NCBI GenBank assembly: GCA_014529385.2 | Contig: CM043959.1 | Location: forward strand, 3,884,358 to 3,948,357 | Reading direction: 5' to 3' | DNA length: 64,000 nt | Source: Adiantum capillus-veneris | Taxonomy: Eukaryota; Streptophyta; Polypodiopsida; Polypodiales; Pteridaceae | Part shown: one piece after another, positions 52,474 to 64,000 of the stretch | How the letters are laid out: each line of letters opens with the position of its first letter | Numbering within the stretch: the stretch's first letter is position 1 | The notes under the pieces: model-generated | Database searches by the model: none | Told to the model about the DNA's origin: nothing | Seen by the model: only the letters and a program-made list of their open reading frames with translations | Made by a program: the position numbers and the translations under genes

Positions 52474-52617
52474 TCTCTTGCACTTGGCATATCCTAACCC
52501 TATCTCCATCTCTCTAACCCTAACCCTAACACCATGGTAAAGCTAAGGCTCCATCCTCCATAGCCTAATGCTAAGCCATTGGTGATTAGGGAGCACACTT
52601 TTGTAACTTACCCAACA
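51954..52617 (+). repeat. Copia LTR with polypurine tract and primer site on opposite sides
   Basis: TGGGATAAAGAG to CCCAACA. AGTGGTATCAGAGTC follows at 52618. A (CT)n tract of about 27 units (52418-52471) and the sequence CTAACCCTAACCCTAAC (52516-52532) lie near its 3' end. Confidence 0.65.
52418..52471. repeat. (CT)n microsatellite
   Basis: About 27 uninterrupted CT units. Confidence 0.95.
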
Positions 52618-52632
52618 AGTGGTATCAGAGTC
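52618..52632 (+). other. Primer-binding site
   Basis: AGTGGTATCAGAGTC, the Copia-type site, directly after the LTR. Confidence 0.65.
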
Positions 52633-54800
52633 AATGGTTTTGTACCTAGGCCTATCACTCAACTAATGCCTATTTGCATTAGATTTTTCAATAATCCCAC
52701 TCGCTAATCACCACTTGGGCCTGAGCATTCTCCACTACCCTTTGATGATTAGGTGAGGAGGAACTCACACTTAGCATTGGTCTCTTGCATTGGTTGTGTG
52801 TGCAATTTTCTTTGGTTGTGTTTATTATCATCCCATTTTGCATTAGCACTGCTCTCATCATATTGTGCATTTGCTTTTGTAGTTTATGTGTGTGTGAAGC
52901 CATTGTCGAGAGCTTTCAATCGAGCCTATCCACACACATTTTGAGCCAAGCTTTGTAAATTAACGTCTTGAATAAACTCCAAGCTTGTGAAGCTTTGTTC
53001 TCTGGGTTTTTTTTTGCAGGCCTGCAACAACTTAATTGTGTGTGTGTGTGAAGCATTGGGGAATTCGATGCCTATTTGATCTCCTTTTGAATTCACGCGC
53101 GGGGTAGGAACCTCCCCAAAATAAGGGCAAGGGAAGTCAAAGCGCACCCACACATGATAGGAGAGCCCGATGGATCTCAATAGAACTATCAAGAAAATTT
53201 CAGTGATGTTTCAGGTCCAAATGGACTCTAGTTGGACTCTAGTCAACCGACAGCAAAGACTTCTCAACCATCCATTGACTATCTCCCTGTGCACCAAGGG
53301 CATCAACTGTAAAGGGTGCTATTGATTCATCCTATCCAATCGATGATGGACATCATCTTGGTGGTAATCTATTTTCTACTTATATTTTGGGTTTGCCACA
53401 AAGTGCACCCCCCCCCCCCCCCCCCCCCCCCTCCTGTGGCCCATCGCGATCAATAAATATCATTTTTTCCCTCCAAAAGGGCCCTTTTCACATGGCATGA
53501 ATCCTTTTTGTGCTCCCACTTTGTCCGAAGACAAGTCCCCCTAAAGGGGTTGTTCACATGCTAACCTAGCCTATCCAAGGGATTCCCATGGGCCTGCTCT
53601 TGGCCCCTCACAAAACCTTGCCACAAATCCTTGAAAAGAGAGGAACTTTCCATTGGTAAATCCCACAAGCTCTTAGCTCCAAGGGCCTTTAAGCCATTCA
53701 AATGGCAAGAAGCTATCTTTAAGTACGACATAACACTATTCTTGATATGTATGATTTACCCAATCTTAAGATTGTGCACAGATATCTTTGTAAAATGTAT
53801 GCAACACACGTGTGTAGAGGCACACGGGACTAGACACTACCACTAAATGTGGTAAGACCCTCCCTATAAGATGCACACACAAATGCACAAAATGAAATCC
53901 ATGCTATGTGAGAGATGATGCCACATTTGTTTGTTGTAGTTGCATAGTGGCGAGGCTTTCTCTTTATTTAGTAAGAGTATGTACAAGGGAAGTAGAAAAT
54001 TGAGGATCGAAATTAGGGTCTAATACCTCGATGACCAAAGGAAAAACACCCAGTGGGAAAAAAGGGCCTTTGGGAATTGCGCATTATTAGAGTACTTATT
54101 AATGTGGGAAATATCAATCAAGTATTGAAGGGATTATATGTTGATGGACATGGAAATACGAGGGCAACAAATATGAGAGTAGCATGATGGAACATTGATT
54201 TTCCTACTGTAGTCCACTTAAGGTGCATAGGTGGAAGGAAAAAGGAGTGTTTAATGCATATGTCCAATGATGGGACATCCTATATGTATATACAGGAATG
54301 CAAGGTCAACAATATGCTATGCAAGAAAGATTTTTGAGAGCTTCATAAGAAACAAGATGTATCTATAAAAGCATATGTTGTGGCTTTACAAGCTAGCACC
54401 CCTTTAAGAAGGGTTTTTTTGTTGAGGATATGTGCTCTCATCTTACTGTGCACTGTGCACAAGTGTTGGACTCTACATCACTCCACCATGACTAAGTTAA
54501 TAGACTTCTACTCTTATGCTCATCTCATCCAACATGAGAAAAACGACATATATATGCTCAACTCTAATAACTACAACTCTTACCACAAAGTTTATTAAAA
54601 CTTGAAGCTTTGGGACTAACGCTTTGCTCATTTTGTGGCTCAGCAACCCGACTCTAACTATGCCAAAGAGTGTTTTTTTGCACCCTAGAGACTTGACTTT
54701 TTACATTCTTGTGCTTACTACAACAAACATTTCTTTAGGTAAAAGTAAGCTTGAGTCTTCAAAAAGTGGATTAATGAATGACCAAGTTGGAGTTTAAGGT
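52633..54800. other. Unassigned region
   Basis: No supported gene; short open frames have no family motif. A 24-base poly(C) run occurs at 53408-53431. Early sequence would be the leader of a Copia element if the LTR at 51.95 kb is read as a 5' LTR, but no Gag was found. Confidence 0.35.
53408..53431. repeat. Poly(C) run
   Basis: 24 consecutive C, the only long mononucleotide G/C run in the window. Confidence 0.95.
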
Positions 54801-54819
54801 TTCTTTTGCCATAACTGTT

Positions 54820-57430
54820 TCACCATCTTAGACTTAGGGATCCAAATTCTTTTGTTACCTTGGTAGCTTCCTTGTCGACTTTGTCTAGCTTGAGGTCTCG
54901 TTGAGCTCTTGAGATCTTCATGCAATTTTGTTGTAATTGCAGTTGGGTGACTGATAGCCAAATCTTTGTATATCCTATGTAGAACCTTTGTGCAAGAAGA
55001 AGATTCTTAGAAGTCCATCGCTGTTCTGTATCTTCTTGCAGATTGTGGTAGACTTTAGCAGCATTTGGTGTTGTCCCTTTGTATAGGTATCCTACAATAA
55101 TCTTGATATTGATACTCATTTGGTCTTCTTCCTTGGGAGGGTCTTGATTGCACTTCATATTCTTCGATCTCCAGTTTTGGTACCCATATCTATATATCAC
55201 CTCTATAGTACTCCTATTCTTTTAATCTCCATTGTGATGCTATCCATCCCATATGTTGGTCTTTTTGTGTTGATCTTCTGTCTTCAATCCATACTGAATC
55301 ATTGAATTTTACTAGACGGCTCAGGACAAACATTTGCTTGAATTTCATTTGCTTTACTAAGTACTTGAGGTGATACACCTTTGTTTTTTTGAGTGGCTCC
55401 CTGGAGGTTTATGTGGGTCAGCAAATGACTGGGTGTTTATAAAGCCTCGCTTGCTTGAAGAAGCTGATCCGTGAGGGTTCTTTTATGTAGAGGCATATGA
55501 TGTCATATCTTTTATGGTCGTCAATTGTAGGTGGAATTTTCCTTTATCTACAATCTTATCCTCAATTCTTGTGACATTTGCAACTCTGAATTCTGGAATT
55601 AACAGCACCTGTAACTGTTGCGGGCTACCTCTTGGAAAGTAGAGTAATAGCACTATATCTTGTTTGTATGCTTTGCGATGGTCTAGCCAATGAGGTCCAA
55701 GGATAACATTTGCACGCATGCATTTTGAAGGATTTACTTGAAACTTTACTTGCTCTTCATACTTGAGTAGCAACCACTTCTTCTTAACTTGCATCCATAC
55801 CTCACATTGCTTTGCTATCTTGCTTGCATGGAGCGACCTTGAGTATTCTTTGGGTGCTATGCTTTAGCTTGGTCTCTATGGAAGATGACTTGAGACTTTG
55901 TTTTCCATTCTAACTTCCATGTGTTGATTCAACTGACAATGAGTGATGTATCTTTGAACTTGTTATTGCTTCCTGGTTGTCTGCAGCCTCCATCTTCTTT
56001 ACTTCTGATTTGGTGGAATTTTTTGCTCAATAGCTTTCATGGTTGTTGTTTGCTCTGTTTGATCTGGACTTTCTATTGCTTGATCTTCTTTAAGCTCTTT
56101 GGAGGTTGGAGATAAATCATCTTCAATAAGCTTTGCTTAGGCACCGGTTTCCTATATGTTATATCTTTTGCTCTGATCACATGAAATTGGGCTATGACGG
56201 TCTTTGCACCTATTTGAATGGCGGTGGAAACGATTCCCCAACATTCTTCTTGTTTGTTTTTGGATATGCTAATAAAATTAGGAGCGTCTTCCATGATTGC
56301 TTTTTTTCCAAGTGCGAAAAGACATGAGGTTCTTGTCTAGCTGAAAGTCTAGCTTCACTTCACTTGACAACATTTCTTCATGTTCACCAGTAATGTTGCA
56401 CTTAATCTTCTCAAGATCTTTTTTTGTATTGATGATTTTGCTATGGTGGTGTCCTTGGGTTGAACTTTTTCTACATCTTCTTTGCCTTGATCACCTGTTT
56501 CAATCAATGTTGGCTCGTTTGGTTGTGATGCTTACTGCGCCTTTTGCTTGCAACTACTGAGCATTATCTACCAGCATTTGAGTACCTTTTGATCTTAGAA
56601 GATCCACTGTACTTTCTGGTCAAATTTGTCCTTTTGAGCTTTAGCTTCCATTGATTTTGACCTATCTGTCACTTGTCCAGGCAGCTTGAAGGTTTGCGTC
56701 AACTTGAGATAATCTTTAACTTCAGTCTAGCCATCTGTAAGGGTTTGTGCAAGGTCATGGACTTGTTGGTATTTGTTGTCGTCTGCATCTCAATATGCAT
56801 ATGTAAGCTTGGTCACATGCAATTGCTTGAACACTACTAAATTGGTTGGATTTTGACTTTGACTTATGGAGATCATATGAAACTTTTTTCCTTGATGATC
56901 TTCATACTGGCACTTGTCATTAGATTTTGAGTGAACCTGGGTCAACTGGGGACTTCAAACAAGCAAATGTTCTTTCAATGGCTTTTACTTTGAAGGGGTT
57001 TGCTGGCTAGAAGTTCTAAGGTGTCTTGATGCTGTGTTTCCTAGTATAAGAGCTGAGTTTGTCGGGGTTGTAGCTCCCCCCTTCCTTGGGTGATCACTAA
57101 ATATTTCTCCATGAGTTGGGGTCAAAACTATTTGGCTTTGGTTTGATCTCACCTTCTAGTATTGCAATGTTGATGTTTGGCATTTGCAAACCTTCTGCAT
57201 AGTTTCCTATGTACCTCCCTAAAACATGAGAAATGTTTCCCCAAGTCATTTTGTAAATGGCATTATCTTCATCTTGATATTGTCTATCCCATGGGTCAAA
57301 GTGATCCAAATTAAAAAAAAGTGCTTAAATAGCTTAAGGAACTTGCCAGAAACCCATTCTTCAATGTTTGTCCAATTTGGGTTCACAACGTCGATTTTGC
57401 GATCCATGACCTCCATATGCAGATTTTGTT
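54820..57430 (-). pseudogene. Decayed retroelement polyprotein, possibly with a retropepsin-like segment
   Basis: The minus strand starts at MEVMDRKIDVVNPNWTNIEE (57.41 kb), shifts frame, then reads NLDHFDPWDRQYQDEDNAIY, KMTWGNISHVLGRYIGNYAE and KPNSFDPNSWRNI. Further left, NKQEECWGIVSTAIQIGAKT with FHVIRAKDITY resembles the plant retropepsin region before the usual LGRPxL motif. MRANVILGPHWLDHRKAY and FHLQLTTIKDMTSYAST follow at 55.7-55.5 kb. The assignment is by weak pattern only. Many stops. A domain search of the conceptual frames would decide. Confidence 0.35.
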
Positions 57431-57632
57431 AGAATTGAGTGCAAAGTGTGGGTACAAGCTAGGAGTTGTGAAATATGGCAAAAATTCAGCCTTTGTTCAC
57501 ATAAAGTGCTTCATTTGTCAAGGTTCATCAATGTTAGAGTGTTAGAGACTGAAAGTGTGTTTTTGGTGTAAATTCAAAGTCAAGAATACATGTGAACTAG
57601 TGTCAACTCAAGAAGTGCCACACAATGCCTTA

Positions 57633-58234
57633 ACACTAGTCTTGTAATGGGTCACATTGGAGCCACCAAAGTGGCTAATGCCTAGATTCTGGTATTTTAA
57701 GCGTAACTTTTTCATATGACATCAAAACTTCATGAAACTTCCTGAGCATCTTGTTAGGATGTGTCTTAGACTCTGAGAGTCATATTTAAGTTAAAAATGC
57801 AATATATATATATATATATATATTATTTTTTAAAAATATCCTTTATACATAAAATTATAATTTACTACTTTACTTGAGCGAGCAATAAATGTTGTCAGTC
57901 TTTATGTAAGCAATATAGAAGTGTGATAGACTCATTACATACCTATTGAGGGATTTTTGAAAGAATTTTGATTGTGTTGAAAAAGAAATTGGTCTACATT
58001 GAGTCAACTTAGCAAAAGTATGTGCATTGTGACAAAGGTCCTTAGGGATGGCATGCAAGGACAACTTCAACCCTTGTTTTATTTTCTCGACATTTTTATC
58101 AACTCATACTATTTCTTGGGCATATTTTTAAAGGGGTTTTTTTAATAACACATCTAAATAGATATTGAATTAATTTCTTACAAAAGTCTCTTAAAGCCAC
58201 AAAAGTGGCTATTTTTTTTTTATAGGACTAGTGT
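57633..58234. mobile_element. 602-bp inverted-repeat element with TA target duplication
   Basis: Left end ACACTAGTCTTGTAAT, right end (reversed) ACACTAGTCCTATAAA: 13 of 16 bases match. TA lies directly outside each end (57631-57632, 58235-58236), as for Tc1/mariner-type insertions. Near each end is a small palindrome AGCCAC...GTGGCT (57661-57676, 58194-58210). The interior is AT-rich with a (TA)n run at 57803-57822 and has no transposase, so it is a MITE-like element. Confidence 0.65.
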
Positions 58235-58239
58235 TAAAA

Positions 58240-58960
58240 GTGGTCCATACTTGCCACCTATAGATAGCTGGGATTTGGCCAATACTTCAACCCCAAATCA
58301 TTGGAAAGGAAATAACCCAAACTGAGTGATCACCATCAAGGATCAACATTGCCCACCAGAACCAAATATGGCAAAGGCCGGGCAAATTCGGCCATAACTT
58401 GGGAAACTGGGTGAATTAGAGAAAAACCTCTCCAAACTAGAAAATAACTTCACCGGTATACTAGGATATGCTATAGGACCCCTGCAAGCTTTCCAGACCA
58501 AAACCCTACTCTCAGACTCCAGATGTCATGGAAGACCTAATGTCAAAAATTCAAGATGTTTGAACTTCAAAATCCTTGTCAAAATGCCAAAAATCTTTAA
58601 GTCTGATAAAAACTCCAAAAAATGGCATGGATTTCAAACCAATTATCCAAATTCCAAAAGAAGTGAACCATAGCTTCTCTTAAGCATACTCTACCATATG
58701 GTATCACCATAAGTAAAAAAATTGTCCCAACATGGATCACGACCCATGACCCCCAAAGTCATAAATGATTTGCAACCTCCTGACCTAGTACTTGTAGTAG
58801 TCCTAGATGCACTAGCAAAGCTTGGTCAAGTTTGGGCTTGTTTTGATCAAGCTATGCGCATTTTTCATTTTATGATCAAGTTTGCGTTTTATCGACTTTT
58901 CTCAACAACTTTATGGCCAAATTTTGGATCTAATCATTTGAGTTTTTGATCAGAGAATTC
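58240..58960. other. Unassigned AT-rich sequence
   Basis: No supported gene. Confidence 0.3.
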
Positions 58961-58969
58961 CTTGTAGAT

Positions 58970-61900
58970 GGCCAAAGAAGCAATGGGAAGCCCCACCCTA
59001 CCAGGTGATGGATATCTCCTCAAATGAGAAGGACCACATATTGAAGGAGGAGTTAGCAAAAATTCATGCAAATATCTTCACTGGGAGATTCGAAGCCATA
59101 GACGGAATGAAAGGAAAGACCACCATTTTTCCAAGAGAATTATGGACCTTGCATAAGCAACATGAGGTATTTGAAGGATCCAGGTGCCTACAAATGGACA
59201 CATTCTTCCATCTACAACCATGGGGTACTGACTTTTAGAGAGCGCATGAGCTGATGTCATCCATTCATTACAATGGAGAAGATACATTGACAGATAAAGA
59301 CAAAAAATCAGTGAAAGTTTGATCACCGTCGACATGATCAATCAAGCACTACATTTACCACCAAGCAACCATAACTTGCTGCTTAAAACCAAAGCTGCAG
59401 ATAATGACAAAGCATTTGTCAAGCAGCAAGGGCACAAGTTCACTTACAAGGATTTTGTGTATTGAGCGACGGAGTTGCCACTACGTCTCATATCCCAGCA
59501 CCTCAAAGTCCAAAAGCCACCAAGGTACAGTTAGCCAAACCTGCACATTGCAGTAGTGATGGCCATTGGACTTTCAGAGCAAAGAATTATTCATTGCGAC
59601 CTTGGAACATACATACTTGAGAATTTAGTAGAATCCAATCTCAAAAGAAGCGATAGGAGCAAGAAATATATGAATGGGGGACAGGGGCAGTGCTAACTAG
59701 AACCACCTACCAACCACTCAAAATGATAGGTTAGTTTCTACTAGCTTAGTCACCCCTGCACAAGTCAAAGCATGCAGTCAGGCTAGTTGCAAGACCCTCA
59801 ATAGCTCAAGCACCAAAGAAAACATCAAGACATAGCTCTTGAAGAAAGAATCTTGATAGTGAGGAGACACAATTAGATTTTAACCTTAGTGGGAAAATCA
59901 AACCAAAAAATAGAGGCACGCCTTTAGAATACCAGACCTTTGAGGAGGACAAAGATGACAAAGAAGAAGAAGGGTACACTCTTCATCGAGTGCGAACGGA
60001 AATCAGCAGAACACAGAGAACAAATATTGATATGGTGTGGAGGAGAGTGGTGTGGAACCCTTAGAAATTCACGCTGATAATGTGCCAACCCTCTCCACCC
60101 AACCAACCACCCTCTCCTCCTCAAGAATCTATTGACAGGCATAAAAGCAACATACAAAATCTGAGCAAATGCCAAGGGTGAAACCAATAGTCAAAAGGGA
60201 ACACCTCCAACAAACCTCATACATCGAAAAAAAGACCAATGTCTCCTTCCACAAGGGCGATTATTGAGGATGGCAGTAAGCTCACCAAATCTTTCAACAA
60301 TAATGAACATTTGGAGCATATTAAACTGCAATTCTAATGTCAAAGGACTCTAAATAACATCCGAGGATTGGACTTGGAAGAGACTAGATATGAAGTTGCC
60401 AAAGGAAAGGAAGATAATCAAGGGCTATAATGCAAAGTTGAAGATATTCAAGGCACGCAATTAAAGCTACAAGCTGAACTAGAAAAAGAAAAAGCAGATG
60501 CTACCTACTATTACAAAGAATCTCAAGATTTCAACGAGGCAAACACCCAACTACAAGTCGATCAACAGAAAGTGGCTGAAAAAGGAACTCAAAAAAGAAT
60601 GTCAAAGAAAGGTAAAGTTTGGGGAGTCATATGGTGTAGTCAAAAGCACCCTAACACAACTTTTGGCAATGTAGGACACACGAGCCCCCGCCTCTACTTC
60701 ATCAGTTCTCACATCAACAATGCAAGAGCTCAAAATTCTCAAGGAAGCTCTCACCGAAGAAAGATATGACCATCAGATACTGGCTGCGGGACATCGGCGA
60801 ACAATTTAGAGCCAAAAAGGCAAAGAGATCAAGCAGCTTAAAGAGGAATTGGCAAGAGCAGAAGAAGAATTGGCAACCCAGAGCACGGCACATGCCATTG
60901 AGCTACTAGAGAAAGATTTGACCATTAGTGCCATGAAGACTTAGGCAGTAGTAAGGAGTATTCCACCACTTGCATCTGGCAAAGAGCACAAACATGGACC
61001 TTCCCCTATAGATTTGCCAATAACTTCTATACAGAGGGTGGGTTATATTCTTTTGAAGAGCGAGAAGATAGAATGGATGCAAGGGAGAAGATAGAATGGA
61101 TGCAAGGGAGAAAATACAAAGGTAGATTTCAAAAGTGCGACATCCATCACACAAAGAGTATATGCAATATGAACTTAAAATTCTAGAATCAGCGACACTT
61201 TTGATGATAACACCGGATGAAGTAGTCAAAAATCATGGGCATGAAATGATTTCTCTTACAATAATGAAGCAAGAAGCCCTCCTATAGAAGCGAAAGATGT
61301 TGCCAACCCTAGAGCCAAACCACCAAGGGGATTACAGGGTGTTCTTGTAGCAAAAGAGCAAGCATTAGCAATTCTTAAGAATCAACCCTTATGAAAAAAA
61401 AAGTGGTTCAAAAAGAGTCCACATGATGAAAGTTTTTACAAAAATACACCACAACATCTTAGGATCAATCCTACTTTTTGTCCTATCACTAGAAGGCAAT
61501 CCTGGGATAGCTTCTATACTTGGCAAAGCAAACGAAGAGCGGTCCTCAATTATCTATCCCTCACCAAGCGGCCAAATAACTTCCCACCCTCAAAAAGATA
61601 TATGGTGAACAACCTACAAGGGGTCATCACCCAGATGAAGGATGTCCCAGATTTGACATGTCAAATGCTAGTGAAGATTGCAAAAATGATAGTCACTTGC
61701 ATCACCGCATTTGAAGACATAGAGGAAGCGAAACATCCTTGGAAATTGTTCCTGGAAGGAACCAGAGGCTTATGTTGGAACCTCAAGACAAAGATTCCAA
61801 GACACAATGTAATCATGGAGATGTATGCTTGAATCATGTTTTTTCCCTCTCACTACATGTTGACATTTGAGGACACCTTCATGATAGGGTCCCTTGAGAT

Positions 61901-62196
61901 TGATTCTTCAATTTTCAACCCCATGAGGAAAAACCCGCTTGCCTGCCATATCGCCCACCAAACTACATTATGTAGTAATCCCTTCAGAGAACCGAAAACA
62001 AAGGTGGAAATCAAAGCAATGGCTCAAAAGTTCAACTTACTCACCCGCACATTGGAGAAGCGCACACTCGATTATTAGAGACTTCACAATGAGATAACTC
62101 AAGCAACTACAAAAGCAGCGAGACAACGACAACATGAAGGCAATCTTGATAAAAATCAAGATAGTTTGCATGAGGATGTGCAAAGATTAGGAAGGC
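58970..62196 (+). pseudogene. Unknown retroelement coding relic ending at a polypurine tract
   Basis: A series of plus-strand frames: MDISSNEKDHILKEELAKIH (59005), KAKIHANIFTGRFEAIDG-like continuation, and a Lys/Asp/Glu-rich segment near 59.9 kb. A coiled-coil-like stretch (QLKLQAELEKEKADATYYYK, about 60.46 kb) follows. The best kept part, from about 61.47 to 62.2 kb, includes MVNNLQGVITQMKDVPDLTC, QMLVKIAKMIVTCITAFEDI and FLEGTRGLCWNLKTKIPRHN. After one stop come SHYMLTFEDTFMIGSLEIDS and KVEIKAMAQKFNLLTRTLEK. I do not recognise the family. Only two or three stops interrupt the last 700 bp. Its position before a polypurine tract and an LTR-like start argues that it is the 3' part of an LTR element, unusual in that no RT or integrase precedes. 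Confidence 0.45.
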
Positions 62197-62200
62197 GGGA
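62187..62200 (+). other. Polypurine tract
   Basis: AGATTAGGAAGGCGGGAA immediately precedes TGTTGGCAGTC. Confidence 0.5.
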
Positions 62201-62201
62201 A

Positions 62202-62650
62202 TGTTGGCAGTCAAACTAGACAAGCGCCCTTCAAGTCGACCTCTTCATTTTGAGTCCCAAATTTTGATGTCCATTATTTCTTGGAAAGCCTTTTTAATTA
62301 TATGAGAGTCTATAATTTTATTCAGATCACCTTGAGTCTGCCTGTGCTACGTCCGGGGTGTATAGCTTATAAATGAGTTTGAGCCTTGTAAAGTCGGCCA
62401 CTGGCCAAGTGAGCCCTAGGTATAAAACCCATTTTGTAAAGTGGGAAAGGGACCCTTATCTTTATCAAGGTTTTGAGTTTTGGAGCATAAGCTTGAGAGC
62501 GGCTACTCTCATACATCTTGTAATCATCACATCTTGAACTCTGATAATCACATTTTGATTTTGAAACTTGCAATGTGATCCTTGTCTACTGCTCTTCCAT
62601 TCAAGTGTATTCACTGACAATTCTGTTGTGGTTTACAACGACTACATGTG
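62202..62650 (+). repeat. Putative LTR start with TATA box
   Basis: TGTTGGCAGTCAAAC follows the purine tract. GTATAAAACCC at 62422 is a strong TATA-like box. The 3' boundary is not established (a possible end is CGACTACA at about 62647). Confidence 0.45.
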
Positions 62651-63407
62651 AGTAGACGAAGTCTACTATTTGAGTGCATTAATGTCTAATTTGACATTCT
62701 GACCATAGGAGAGTGTTCCTAGATCCTAGGGCAACCTTTTTGGTATGTTTTGTTGTAGTTTCTAGGACCTTGTTATGATGGATTTTCATTTTGGTACCTC
62801 CTTGGATTGCAACCAAACTTGGTAGGTTAGTGCCCCTAAGTGTCTTAGACCTCATCCCAAAGTTTTATAGACTTTGTTTTAGTGTCAAAATGTGTTGATG
62901 ATTAAGTGCAATGACATAGGACATAGGCAGGTTGCTAGATCCAAATGATAGATTTGCTAGTGTTAGAGATATTGTCGTTCTATAGGTCCACTTCTTGAGG
63001 TTGACACCCTCAAAGAGTCTTCGTTCCCCATCCGGGTCACTTCCTTGAGTATTGACATTATGTTAGTTCTAGATAGCTATGCTACAGACGTCCATCGTGA
63101 TGACTAAGACCATATTAGGTATTCTGGTAAAAAGTTCGCATTATGGGAATTTTCAAATCAAGCATATTCATGTAATTTTGGAATTTTCTACTTAAAGTGG
63201 GAAAAATATGGTAATTGTGTTCATTTATGGTTAGTAGCTATAGATGATAATCTTGTAAATTGCGGTGTTGATAAACACCAAAATTTAAGAGAACACATAA
63301 GGTAGAACTAGAAGGAATATGATGAATTAATTAAAACAAAAAAGATACAACCACCGATCTTGTTTATGAAATTGAATAGTACAATGACAATAGAAGCTGT
63401 CATAAAT
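62651..63407. other. Unassigned sequence
   Basis: No supported gene or repeat was seen. Confidence 0.3.
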
Positions 63408-64000
63408 CTATAATTCCTCATTTGATGCCAGACCTAACCTTTGATTCAAGCATGGTTGATGTGCACGAATCAACTTTGCTTTGGCTTTTAGAGCATGCCT
63501 TTCTGGAATCTTAATTCTAGAAAATGGCCCTTGTTTGTTTGGTCTCCAAGACCAAACAATTCCATCAACATTTTCCCACACCTGTGGGTCCTTAGAGTTA
63601 ATAGCCCAAAAACCCTTCCAGCAATTAGTGTAAGCTTGAGCATTTATGATACCACTCTTTCTAACACAAGGTGCCCAATATTGAATCAAAATCTTTTTAT
63701 ATTTTGGTGATGTAGGCTCTTTGTCAATGTTTGACAAAGCCATTGCAAGCCACACAGGATATATTTCTCTGTCACTTGGAAGTAGCATTAGGAAGTCACC
63801 CTGTTGCACATCAATCATAGGGTCAAATTCTTCCCTTGGTCTTTCTCATTGAGGTCCACAAAAATGATCATTTAACTCTTCCAAGCTCAAGAACCTTTTT
63901 GCTCCTTGTTGGAAATTCCTCACACTGCTTTGCAATTGATGATGTTCTTAGGTTTTTGGCAAAAAATTCTCATACAAGGCTGCTTCTATTATGATTTCTT
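63408..64000 (-). pseudogene. C-terminal part of an unrecognised transposon-like protein
   Basis: A stop-free frame of 136 codons (from 63818) reads IDVQQGDFLMLLPSDREIYP, VWLAMALSNIDKEPTSPKYK, IQYWAPCVRKSG, then WKGFWAINSKDPQVWENVDG and IVWSWRPNKQ. It continues upstream past the window edge with two stops (LYENFLPK, FLSLEELNDHFCG). The pattern GDFxxxLP...YPxWLAM...YW.P...W.S...IPERHA looks like a small beta-barrel (BAH/SH3-like) module found at the C-terminus of some plant transposon-derived proteins, but I cannot name the family. It could also be a real gene's last exon. Confidence 0.4.

Noticed and set aside
52506-52532. Telomere-like CTAACCCTAACCCTAAC
   Set aside because: Only about three CCCTAA units, of animal type instead of the plant CCCTAAA type, and inside a Copia LTR beside a CT repeat. 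No array.

Overview
The window reads as nuclear DNA of a large-genome land plant, very probably a seedless plant such as a fern. This is inference: there is no bacterial gene structure, almost all recognisable coding sequence is decayed LTR-retrotransposon and LINE material with plant-type primer sites (TGGTATCAGAGC), there are many (CT)n/(GA)n/(CA)n tracts, and the one host gene has plant-type splice sites and a plant-specific N-terminus. No rRNA gene, CRISPR array or confident tRNA gene was seen.

Host gene. The minus strand carries three exons of a cyclophilin of the plant CYP21-4 type: exon 1 near 39.2-39.3 kb (MARIKP start plus a membrane anchor), exon 2 at 15.7 kb and exon 3 at 15.5 kb (start of the PPIase domain). 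All three join in frame at canonical splice sites. If they belong to one gene, intron 1 is about 23.5 kb and is built almost entirely of nested transposable elements. The remaining exons were not found, so another long intron must follow or the rest lies outside the window.

Layout. 0-2.5 kb: 5' part of a Copia element (gag start, leader, primer site, LTR), minus strand. 2.5-7.2 kb: two head-to-head Ty3/Gypsy LTR-gag relics. 7.8-9.0 kb: a solo LTR with a perfect 5-bp target duplication. 9.6-10.4 kb: another LTR. 10.6-12.6 kb: a 5'-truncated LINE in a GA microsatellite. 13-15 kb: LTR-like and LINE-like debris. 15.5-39.3 kb: the cyclophilin exons and giant intron, with a Gypsy gag/protease relic (19-20.3 kb), an LTR element with a His/Asp-repeat protein (20.3-24.9 kb), a 432-bp duplicated repeat (25-26 kb, third copy at 27.3 kb), a Gypsy pol relic (27-29.3 kb), a nested pair of LTR elements each with intact target duplications (29.5-34.5 kb), and a composite LTR element containing a MITE-like insert (34.8-38.7 kb). 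40-42.5 kb: Copia pol relic. 44.3-46.7 kb: near-continuous Gypsy gag-pol with one stop. 49-52.6 kb: Gypsy pol relic next to an internally deleted Copia element. 54.8-57.4 kb and 59-62.2 kb: poorly known retroelement relics, the second ending at a PPT and LTR-like start. 57.6-58.2 kb: a TA-flanked inverted-repeat element. 63.4-64 kb: the C-terminal part of an unrecognised transposon-like protein.

How it works together. Only the cyclophilin is likely to serve the cell. The rest is layered mobile DNA whose insertion order can partly be read from target duplications. One LTR family (starting with the palindrome TGTCACGTGACA) occurs at least six times and dominates the recent activity. All reading was by eye; no alignment or search was run.
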